Positions 1 to 4,840 of a stretch of 5,904 nucleotides of DNA are shown here, piece after piece; positions within the stretch are counted from its first letter, which is position 1, and every line of letters begins with the position of its first letter. The notes below the pieces were generated by a model. It made no database searches and was not told the origin of the DNA. It saw only the letters and a program-made list of their open reading frames with translations. Made by a program: the position numbers and the translations under genes. Source of the DNA: CAYMUN01 sp964640775. Its GTDB lineage: Bacteria; Patescibacteriota; Saccharimonadia; Saccharimonadales; UBA4665. The stretch spans positions 1-5,904 of the forward strand of contig CAZXIT010000051.1 of the NCBI GenBank assembly GCA_964640775.1, written 5' to 3'.

Positions 1-3
1 TAA

Positions 4-645
4 GGACTGGGTGAAAAAAATGTCATTGCTTTGCTTAATGCTGAACTTGTTAAGGATCAAGCTGATATCTATGGCTTGACGGCTGCCGATCTGCTGGGAC
101 TGGACCGGTTTGCCGAGACCTCAGCCAATAAACTAGTCGCGGCTATCCAGGCAAAAAAACAGCCGTCCCTGGGGCGATTTTTATATGGTCTGGGTATTCG
201 GCATGTCGGTACCCAGACGGCGATTGATTTGGCGAATCACTTTCGATCGCTGGAGACGATCAGCGGAGCTACCATTGAGCAGCTGGCAGAGGTGGAGGGC
301 GTGGGCGAAGTCGTAGCCGAGTCGGTCGTCGAGTGGTTTAGCCAGCCAGCCAGCCAAGCTCTGCTCGAAAAATTCCAGAAACTCGGCGTATGGCCGCAGC
401 CGGTTAAACAAATTGGAGGCAAGCTGGCGGGTAAAAAATTTGCTATTACCGGCAGCCTGCAGGCCTTGGGCCGTGATGAGGCTGGAGAGAAAATTCGCGC
501 ACGAGGCGGGACCTTTCAGAGCTCGGTCGGCAAAGATACGGACTATCTGGTAGTCGGTGCTAATGTCGGAGCCGCCAAACTAGCCAAGGCCGCCAAACTA
601 GGCACTGCCCAGATTACTGAAACTGAATTACTGAAGATGCTATAA
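4..645 (+). CDS. ligA: NAD-dependent DNA ligase LigA, C-terminal part (5' end outside window or interrupted)
   Basis: LigA seals nicks in duplex DNA using NAD+, joining Okazaki fragments and finishing repair. Only the last 213 codons or so are visible; the catalytic adenylation domain, OB fold and most of the zinc-finger region would lie upstream. The visible part starts at the conserved GLGEK. Four helix-hairpin-helix DNA-binding segments follow (about 4-40, 91-150, 181-240 with LYGLGIRHVG, 280-340 with VEGVGEVVAESV), then a BRCT domain from about 418 to 642 (LAGKKFAITGSL, RDEAGEKI, GGTFQSSVGKDTDYLVVG, AAKLGT). The order and the C-terminal end fit full LigA. Oddity: the codon at 1-3, directly before GLGEK and in the same frame, is TAA. 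The first start codon after it is TTG at 31, with no good ribosome site, so a separate C-terminal protein is unlikely to be the intended product. The gene is either split by a nonsense mutation or the edge base is wrong. Family assignment is very secure. Confidence 0.95.
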   Translation, partial: GLGEKNVIALLNAELVKDQADIYGLTAADLLGLDRFAETSANKLVAAIQAKKQPSLGRFLYGLGIRHVGTQTAIDLANHFRSLETISGATIEQLAEVEGVGEVVAESVVEWFSQPASQALLEKFQKLGVWPQPVKQIGGKLAGKKFAITGSLQALGRDEAGEKIRARGGTFQSSVGKDTDYLVVGANVGAAKLAKAAKLGTAQITETELLKML

Positions 646-646
646 T
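638..646 (+). promoter_or_regulatory. Extended -10 promoter for the seven-helix membrane protein gene
   Basis: The sequence TGCTATAAT is a perfect extended -10 element (TG-n-TATAAT) and overlaps the ligA stop codon at 643-645. No -35 match is seen at the usual distance, which extended -10 promoters tolerate. A start of transcription around 652-654 would leave only 3-5 nt before the ATG at 657, so the message would be leaderless or nearly so. Activity is inferred from the motif alone. Confidence 0.6.
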
Positions 647-656
647 CGTTCAGATT

Positions 657-1385
657 ATGAAAAAGTCAAAAAGCACGCAGCTTAATTGTTTTTCGCCGCC
701 GATAATGATCGCCACCGTGATTATCGAGTCGGTCTTGCTGATCTATACTGTCTGGCGCTACAAGATGACACTGCTAACCCGGCTAGTAACGCTAGTCATG
801 CTGGCGCTGGCGACCTTCCAGCTGGCGGAATATTTCGTCTGCACCGGCTATGGGCTCCGAGGGGCGCTGTGGTCCCGGGTGGGCTTCGTGGCTATTGCCG
901 CTCTGCCGCCGCTCGGCTTGCACATCGTACACGTCCTGGCTGACAAGCCGGGCCGCCGCCTGGTGAGTGCCAGCTATGCCACTATGGCGGCCTTTATGAT
1001 AGTTTTCCTGGCCTATCCGGCAGTGTTTAGCGGCCAGCAATGTACCGGCAATTATGTGATTTTTCAACTTCGACCGATACTAGGCGGCTATTACTATGTG
1101 TACTATTTTGGCTGGCTGCTGACGGCGCTTGTTCTCGGAGGCCATTGGGCAAATCAGCTGCAAAAACGCGGCAAAACCGGACTCAAAAAGCTGCAGACTG
1201 TCCAGGCGATGATCCTCGGCTACTTGGTATTTATCGTACCAGCCGCGCTGGCCAACGTCATAAGCCCAGCCTCGAGGAGGGGCATACCGAGCATTATGTG
1301 CGGTTTCGCGATTCTTTTTGCCTTAATTTTGGGCCTGTATATACTGCCCCGGGCCGCCCAGGTCAAAAGCCGCGAAACTCCGTAA
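657..1385 (+). CDS. Seven-helix integral membrane protein of unknown function
   Basis: This 242-residue protein is almost entirely membrane-embedded. Hydrophobic segments lie near residues 15-34, 39-60, 75-95, 103-123, 143-163, 183-203 and 212-230, which suggests seven helices. The loops between helices 5 and 6 and the C-terminal tail are basic (QKRGKTGLKK; KSRE), so these are probably cytoplasmic. Recognisable stretches are NCFSPPIM at the start, FQLAEYFVC at the end of helix 2 and LPPLGLHIVHVLA in helix 3. These resemble the seven-helix sensory region found at the N-terminus of some histidine kinases, but here no kinase, cyclase or other output domain follows. I recall similar stand-alone proteins in Patescibacteria. 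The four cysteines (11, 62, 129, 215) are not in a known motif. The ATG at 657 has no Shine-Dalgarno sequence and sits 10 nt after a TATAAT box. A sensing role is only a guess; the membrane topology is well supported. Confidence 0.85.
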   Translation: MKKSKSTQLNCFSPPIMIATVIIESVLLIYTVWRYKMTLLTRLVTLVMLALATFQLAEYFVCTGYGLRGALWSRVGFVAIAALPPLGLHIVHVLADKPGRRLVSASYATMAAFMIVFLAYPAVFSGQQCTGNYVIFQLRPILGGYYYVYYFGWLLTALVLGGHWANQLQKRGKTGLKKLQTVQAMILGYLVFIVPAALANVISPASRRGIPSIMCGFAILFALILGLYILPRAAQVKSRETP

Positions 1386-1389
1386 GTTG

Positions 1390-1421
1390 TACTGTATACT
1401 GTAAGCACAAAGTAAGCACAA
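1390..1421 (+). repeat. Two adjoining short tandem repeats upstream of the pilin-like gene
   Basis: TACTGTA occurs twice back to back (1390-1396 and 1397-1403). GTAAGCACAA then occurs twice with an 11-nt period (1401-1410 and 1412-1421). Both pairs lie in the 48-nt gap between the membrane protein and the pilin-like gene. A TATACT box (1395-1400) lies inside the first pair, so the second pair would fall at about the start of the transcript. Phased 10-11 nt repeats beside a promoter can be regulator binding sites, but nothing here identifies a regulator. Confidence 0.5.
1395..1400 (+). promoter_or_regulatory. Possible -10 box for the pilin-like gene
   Basis: TATACT matches the -10 consensus at five of six positions and lies 33 nt before the ATG at 1434. 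No convincing -35 is seen. The leader that would follow has no Shine-Dalgarno sequence. Read-through from the upstream gene, only 48 nt away, is an equally good explanation for expression. Confidence 0.35.
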
Positions 1422-1433
1422 GCAGCAAAAATT

Positions 1434-3053
1434 ATGACACCTGAGGAGTTTCCCAAACGACCGCCGCATGGACGGCCGCCCCACCGCCGTCGTCCGTTAT
1501 CGGTGGACGGCTTCACGGCCATACCGATGCGCCGGCCGCCGCTCGTAACGCATGGCGGCCAGCGCGCAGTGTTGTCGCCGCTGGCAGCTTCTCCGGCGCC
1601 GCAGCCGCTCCCGGTTCCTGCGCCACCACCCCATCACCAGCCTCCTGCGCCTCACCCCACGATGCCGGCCGCCCAGTCATCGGGCCCGGCAGCCAATGCG
1701 GCCGCCCCGCCCCAAGAATCAGCTGCCGCAGCTTCGACAGCGCCTGCACCGGAGCAGCCGCCATTGCAGTTTGTGCCGCCTCCCGCCCGAAAATCTTGGC
1801 GGCGACGACGGCTGCTGCCCATCGGACTGATTAGTATGGCAGTACTAGTAATAGCTGCCGGGGCAGTTGTATTTTTTCGTGCCCAGGCTCGCCAGCACGA
1901 TCCGGCGCTGGCGTTTAATGATGCGCTGTCAGGCGTATTGTCGACACCAAGAATACAAGTTACCACCACTGGCAGCGATAGGCAGAGCCAAGCCAGCTTT
2001 GACTTCGGCAGCCTGTCCAACCCGATAGTCAGTACCCAGGCTACTATCCAGCAGTCCGGGGCTAATTTTGGCGTACAGGCCTACGGTTCGGCGGCCAGCA
2101 GCTACATCAGCTATCAGGCCATCCCGGCCAGCATCACTAAGCCAGTCTCACAAGCAGCCCAGAACGCCTGGGTGCAGCTTCGCGCCAAAGGCGTGCAAGC
2201 TGCCGGGGTGAGCGCTCAGCTGGCCAGCTTGGCTGATCCGCGCTACCAGGCTTTTGGACCGGTAATCCTGGGCAATTATTCACTGCAGACGCGTACCCAG
2301 CTCGCCGGCTTCCTGCAAGACCACAAGGTCTACGATTATGACGTCAAGTCAGTCAGCAGCAAAACACTGGGAGGCAGCAAAGTGTTTGTCTATGCCGTCA
2401 AGTTAAATATTGCTTATCTCAAGATAGCCAGCCAGAGCGCCGCGACGAGCAATAAATTCACGGTCGCCGACCTGCAGGCTGCTATGTCTGCCCTTGATTC
2501 GCTCAAGGGCGCCAGCGCCACTTTCTATGTCAGTGCCAAAACCCACCAGCTGCAGCAGATTGACCTGCTCAAAGATGGCCGGCGAACCGTCCTGGTCTAT
2601 GATCACTACAACAGCGCTGTACTCCCGGACGAACCACAAACGAAATTGGCCTGGAATGACTTTGCCCGCCTGCAGTGGCAAATGGAAGCCCAGGCCGCCG
2701 CTCAGCAGCCAGCCAGTGCCCGCGACTCGGTACGCAAAGATCACTTGGACGCACTGCACAGCTATCTCGCGAGCTACTTCACGCAGAACACGGCGTATCC
2801 TTCGCAGGCTCAGTTGAATAACCAGACCTGGGCGACGGCTAACCTGGCAGGGCTTGATCCGGAGCTGCTGCGCGACCCGGAAGCGCTCAATTTGCAGCTG
2901 GCAGATACGCCGAAAGCCGGCAGCTTTGCCTACCAGCCGGTCTCACTGGCTGGCAAGCCGGGCTGTGATGCCAGCGGTACCAATGTCTGCGCGCACTATA
3001 CACTGACCGCGCTGCTCAGCAATGGCCAGCGTTTAACGATCCAGGATCCTTGA
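1434..3053 (+). CDS. Membrane-anchored surface protein: proline-rich arm, one helix, pilin-like C-terminal domain
   Basis: The protein has 539 residues. Residues 1-118 are disordered and rich in Pro and Ala, with Arg/His clusters at the start. A basic cluster (RKSWRRRR, 119-126) precedes one hydrophobic helix at about 127-149, so the N-terminus should be cytoplasmic and residues 150-539 exported (positive-inside rule). The first exported part, about 155-410, is a Ser/Thr/Gln-rich region with alternating polar and apolar residues typical of beta structure; it loosely resembles exported lipid-binding or lipoprotein folds, not assigned. From about residue 430 (ARDSVRKDHLDALHSYLASYF, QNTAYPS, LAGLDPELLRDP, GCDASGTNVCAHYTLTALL) it resembles C-terminal domains of type IV pilin-like proteins common in Patescibacteria. 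C511 and C519 are the only cysteines and could form a disulfide. There is no prepilin peptidase site at the N-terminus, so it is not an ordinary pilin. The ATG lacks a ribosome-binding site. Stop is TGA. Confidence 0.85.
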   Translation: MTPEEFPKRPPHGRPPHRRRPLSVDGFTAIPMRRPPLVTHGGQRAVLSPLAASPAPQPLPVPAPPPHHQPPAPHPTMPAAQSSGPAANAAAPPQESAAAASTAPAPEQPPLQFVPPPARKSWRRRRLLPIGLISMAVLVIAAGAVVFFRAQARQHDPALAFNDALSGVLSTPRIQVTTTGSDRQSQASFDFGSLSNPIVSTQATIQQSGANFGVQAYGSAASSYISYQAIPASITKPVSQAAQNAWVQLRAKGVQAAGVSAQLASLADPRYQAFGPVILGNYSLQTRTQLAGFLQDHKVYDYDVKSVSSKTLGGSKVFVYAVKLNIAYLKIASQSAATSNKFTVADLQAAMSALDSLKGASATFYVSAKTHQLQQIDLLKDGRRTVLVYDHYNSAVLPDEPQTKLAWNDFARLQWQMEAQAAAQQPASARDSVRKDHLDALHSYLASYFTQNTAYPSQAQLNNQTWATANLAGLDPELLRDPEALNLQLADTPKAGSFAYQPVSLAGKPGCDASGTNVCAHYTLTALLSNGQRLTIQDP

Positions 3054-3077
3054 CAAAACGCACACATTGGTTATGAT
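3050..3077 (+). promoter_or_regulatory. Near-consensus sigma-70-type promoter at the end of the pilin-like gene
   Basis: TTGACA (3050-3055, six of six) and TATGAT (3072-3077, five of six) are separated by 16 bp. The -35 box overlaps the TGA stop of the upstream gene. This is the best promoter match in the window. Transcription would start near 3084, either making a short RNA that ends at the hairpin 3179-3208 or giving corA a leader of about 175 nt. Confidence 0.6.
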
Positions 3078-3083
3078 TAAGGC

Positions 3084-3210
3084 AGATCGTGCGCAAGCCA
3101 GCGGCGCGTGAAATAAACAGATCAAAACAAACAGTATCTATCACCCGCCGCCGGGTGGGCGCGCACGAAAAAGCCGATAAAGCCAAGCCCTAAAAATGCT
3201 TGGCTTTTAG
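3084..3210 (+). ncRNA. Candidate structured RNA: small RNA or corA attenuation leader
   Basis: This non-coding stretch lies between a strong promoter match and a terminator-like hairpin. CGTGCGC (3088-3094) can pair with GCGCACG (3161-3167), enclosing a second hairpin CACCCG (3142-3147) with CGGGTG (3152-3157) and an A-rich single-stranded segment around 3110-3135. AAGCC occurs four times (3095, 3171, 3180, 3185) and its complement GGCTT twice (3202, 3221), so alternative pairings with the terminator's 3' arm are possible. It does not match SRP RNA, RNase P, tmRNA or the M-box as I know them. The RNA is a hypothesis from structure and flanking signals only. Confidence 0.35.
3179..3210 (+). 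terminator. Terminator-like hairpin before corA
   Basis: AAAGCCAAGC (3179-3188) pairs perfectly over 10 bp with GCTTGGCTTT (3198-3207) around a 9-nt loop, and the 3' side runs into TTTT. The U-run is short and partly inside the stem, so strength is uncertain. It could end the pilin-like gene's message, end the candidate RNA, or act as a regulated attenuator for corA. Confidence 0.55.
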
Positions 3211-3236
3211 GTATAATTTTGGCTTAAAGCTATACT
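3200..3236 (+). repeat. 19-nt-period direct repeat carrying two -10-like boxes before corA
   Basis: TTGGCTT-N5-TATAAT (3200-3217) is followed at exactly 19 nt by TTGGCTT-N5-TATACT (3219-3236). Either TATA box could serve as the corA -10; the second would give a leader of about 16 nt containing the ribosome-binding site. No good -35 is positioned for either. The duplication may be a doubled regulator site, or the doubled 3' arm of the terminator hairpin. Confidence 0.45.
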
Positions 3237-3259
3237 GTTACGTAAGGATAACTTCAGCT

Positions 3260-4189
3260 ATGATCAAATATTTTTACAAGAGTGTGCGCAGCTCCGCCGT
3301 CAAAGAGCTCGAACAGCCGCAGCCCGGTACCTGGGTGCATGCCGAAGCACCAACCGAGACTGAAATCGCGCTGCTCGTCAAGCAGTTCAAACTGGAGCCT
3401 GGCTATCTGGAAGATGCCCTGGATGAGGACGAGGTGCCCCGTCTGGAGCGCGAAAGCGAGCAAAGCTACATGTTTGTGCGCTATGCCTACAAAAACGACG
3501 ACGGCGAGATGGACACCGCGCCGCTGCTGATCGTCTTTGATCCCGAATACGTGGTCACCGTTTCGGCCTTCCGTCTGCCAGCCGTCGATGCCCTCATCAA
3601 TGGCCGCACAGCTTTTGCGACCACCCAGCGGGCCAAATTAATCCTGCTCATCCTGTCTTACATCAGCGACCAGTACGATGTGTCGCTGAGCCACACCAGC
3701 CGCAAAATTAAAGCCATCCGCTCGCGCCTCCGGGGCCAGGGGATTACCAATCAAGACTTGATAGATTTTGTGACAATCGAGGACGAATTAAACGAGTTCT
3801 TGGCTTCGCTGCTGCCGACCAACGCTACATTGCGCCGCTTGCTGGCCGGCCGCCAGCTGCCGATGTTTGAGGAAGACGAAGATATTGTCGAGGATTTGCT
3901 GCTCAACAACGAACAGTCCATCGAGGCTATCCGCTCCAACTTGCGCTCTATCAGCAACATCCGCGACGCCTACTCGGCTATCAGCAGCAACAATTTGAAC
4001 CAGACTATTACCCTGCTGACACTGGCCACCATACTTGTCGCCCTGCCAAATGTCTTTTTTGGCATGCTGGGCATGAATGTCCCGATACCGGGCCAGCGCT
4101 CCCACCTGGCTTTCCCGGTCGTCGTCGGCTTTAATATCGTCTTGATTCTGCTCATCATCTACATCTGCCGCAAAAAACGCATTATCTAG
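3260..4189 (+). CDS. corA: CorA-type Mg2+/divalent cation channel
   Basis: CorA proteins form homopentameric inner-membrane channels that admit Mg2+ (in some members Co2+ or Ni2+). The start chosen is ATG 3260, with AAGGA at 3244-3248 upstream; an in-frame TTG at 3200 lies in the hairpin region and is rejected. The resulting 309-residue protein has the usual layout: a soluble alpha/beta N-terminal domain (about 1-130) with an acidic stretch LEDALDEDEVPRLE, a long helical region (about 130-250), then two C-terminal membrane helices at about 250-270 and 281-303. The signature GMN lies at residues 271-273, at the end of helix 1, followed by VPIPGQ. This matches the CorA branch ending GMNVPxP, not the classic YGMNFxxMPEL. 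The C-terminus is basic (RKKRII), as expected on the cytoplasmic side. The upstream region may hold a regulatory leader. Stop is TAG. Metal choice cannot be told from sequence. Confidence 0.93.
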   Translation: MIKYFYKSVRSSAVKELEQPQPGTWVHAEAPTETEIALLVKQFKLEPGYLEDALDEDEVPRLERESEQSYMFVRYAYKNDDGEMDTAPLLIVFDPEYVVTVSAFRLPAVDALINGRTAFATTQRAKLILLILSYISDQYDVSLSHTSRKIKAIRSRLRGQGITNQDLIDFVTIEDELNEFLASLLPTNATLRRLLAGRQLPMFEEDEDIVEDLLLNNEQSIEAIRSNLRSISNIRDAYSAISSNNLNQTITLLTLATILVALPNVFFGMLGMNVPIPGQRSHLAFPVVVGFNIVLILLIIYICRKKRII

Positions 4190-4204
4190 CGCGAAGCTGG
4201 CATT

Positions 4205-4232
4205 TTTACCTCTGTTTTGATAGAATTATGCT
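4205..4232 (+). promoter_or_regulatory. Possible promoter for tRNA-Ala
   Basis: TTTACC (4205-4210) and TATGCT (4227-4232) are 16 bp apart and would start transcription a few bases before the tRNA at 4244. Each box has four or five of six consensus bases. TAGAAT at 4221-4226 is an alternative -10 without a partner. Placement fits; the motif quality is modest. Confidence 0.35.
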
Positions 4233-4243
4233 TGATCTCATAG

Positions 4244-4320
<77 letters not shown>

Positions 4321-4342
4321 TTTAATGATTTTTTAATTTTTC

Positions 4343-4372
4343 TTGTGCTTTTAGCACCGCCGGGCATATACT
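4343..4372 (+). promoter_or_regulatory. Promoter for the coiled-coil gene, implying a leaderless message
   Basis: TTGTGC (4343-4348) and TATACT (4367-4372) are 18 bp apart. The -10 box ends 10 nt before the ATG at 4383, so the message would start at about 4379-4383 with practically no leader. An inverted repeat GTGCT/AGCAC (4345-4349 and 4353-4357) overlaps the -35 and could be a small operator. The octamer CTTGTGCT recurs at the tRNA-Phe promoter. Confidence 0.5.
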
Positions 4373-4382
4373 TGTTTTCACT

Positions 4383-4778
4383 ATGAGTGACGACAGCGAC
4401 CACTACGGCGGGGTACTGCTGGAAGACATCAACCACAAGCTCGATGCTATTATTGAGGGTGAAGTTTCTCTGGTGGCTATTTCTCGCAAGCTTGATGACG
4501 TCGACGAGCGCTTGACACGCGTCGAGGATACCCTCAACGTTAGCGTCAAATCAATACTCAAAGATCATGAGCAGCTGATGCAGAGCCATGAGCAAAACCT
4601 GCTGGAGCACCAGGAACAGTTCAAAGACCACAAAGAACAATTCAAGGATCACAAGGAACAATTTAGAGACCACAAAGAACAGCTCAAAGATCACAAGCAG
4701 CTGCTCCGCGAACATCAAACACTGCTCGATAATCACGACAGGCGATTGCACCGCCTCAAACTCTCCGGCCAGCCGTAG
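4383..4778 (+). CDS. Histidine-laddered coiled-coil protein of unknown function
   Basis: A 131-residue soluble protein with no signal peptide or membrane helix. The acidic N-terminus (MSDDSDHYGG) leads into LLEDINHKLDAIIEG, a start I associate with small bacterial coiled-coil proteins of unknown role. Heptads run from about residue 12 to 127. From residue 59 to 121 the repeat becomes almost exact: a large apolar residue (L, M or F) opens each heptad and histidine sits three residues later, at 62, 69, 76, 83, 90, 97, 104, 111 and 118. Consensus is FKDHKEQ. With apolar residues at position a, histidine falls at position d, normally also apolar. The protein should form a long rod-like oligomer. 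There is no Shine-Dalgarno sequence; the ATG lies 10 nt after a -10 box. It ends 62 nt before the slipin gene. Other readings: a scaffold or metal/pH-sensitive oligomer, both inferred. Stop is TAG. Confidence 0.85.
   Translation: MSDDSDHYGGVLLEDINHKLDAIIEGEVSLVAISRKLDDVDERLTRVEDTLNVSVKSILKDHEQLMQSHEQNLLEHQEQFKDHKEQFKDHKEQFRDHKEQLKDHKQLLREHQTLLDNHDRRLHRLKLSGQP
4557..4745 (+). repeat. In-frame 21-nt tandem repeats encoding the histidine heptads
   Basis: Nine in-frame 21-nt units encode residues 59-121 of the coiled-coil protein. The four closest copies start at 4620, 4641, 4662 and 4683 and encode FKDHKEQ, FKDHKEQ, FRDHKEQ and LKDHKQL. The copies differ mainly at third codon positions (for example GACCAC versus GATCAC), which suggests old duplications held by selection on the protein rather than a fresh slippage tract. 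Confidence 0.85.
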
Positions 4779-4781
4779 GTC

Positions 4782-4811
4782 TTGCGTTTCCATGGAGCCG
4801 GGACGTACAAT
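4782..4811 (+). promoter_or_regulatory. Possible promoter for the slipin gene
   Basis: TTGCGT (4782-4787) and TACAAT (4806-4811) are 18 bp apart in the 62-nt gap before the slipin gene. TATAAC at 4817-4822 is an alternative -10 without a clear -35. The -35 match is weak, so co-transcription with the coiled-coil gene remains possible. Confidence 0.35.
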
Positions 4812-4826
4812 GAGGCTATAACTTAC

Positions 4827-4832
4827 GGAGGG
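4827..4832 (+). promoter_or_regulatory. Strong ribosome-binding site of the slipin gene
   Basis: GGAGGG ends 8 nt before the ATG at 4841 and fixes the start codon. It is the only strong Shine-Dalgarno sequence in the window, in contrast to the membrane-protein and coiled-coil genes, which have none. Confidence 0.8.
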
Positions 4833-4840
4833 TCTACAAC

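Noticed and set aside
341..358. Four AGCC units in ligA as a phase-variation tract
   Set aside because: Too few units for typical slippage, and a frame change would remove the BRCT domain of a housekeeping ligase.
571..601. Direct repeat GCCGCCAAACTAG (571-583 and 589-601) in ligA
   Set aside because: It encodes AAKLAKAAKLG, which aligns with the usual GSKLxKAxxLG of the BRCT domain, so it reflects protein composition and codon choice, not an insertion.
1552..2020. Other long frames over the proline-rich region
   Set aside because: High GC and few stop codons in this low-complexity stretch create long chance frames on both strands; only the 1434 frame continues into a membrane helix and folded domains.
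3051..3080. TGA read as glycine (alternative code), extending the pilin-like protein to TAA at 3078-3080
   Set aside because: No other gene in the window has an in-frame TGA, which would be expected if it coded for Gly, and the protein already ends after a complete pilin-like domain.
3200..3259. Upstream TTG start extending CorA by 20 residues
   Set aside because: The extension runs through the terminator-like hairpin 3' arm and two -10-like boxes, its residues look unlike a CorA N-terminus, and ATG 3260 has AAGGA upstream.
4551..4793. Minus-strand open frame over the coiled-coil gene
   Set aside because: It is the mirror of the 21-nt repeats; its Leu/Phe/Val-rich translation has no independent start signal or family likeness.
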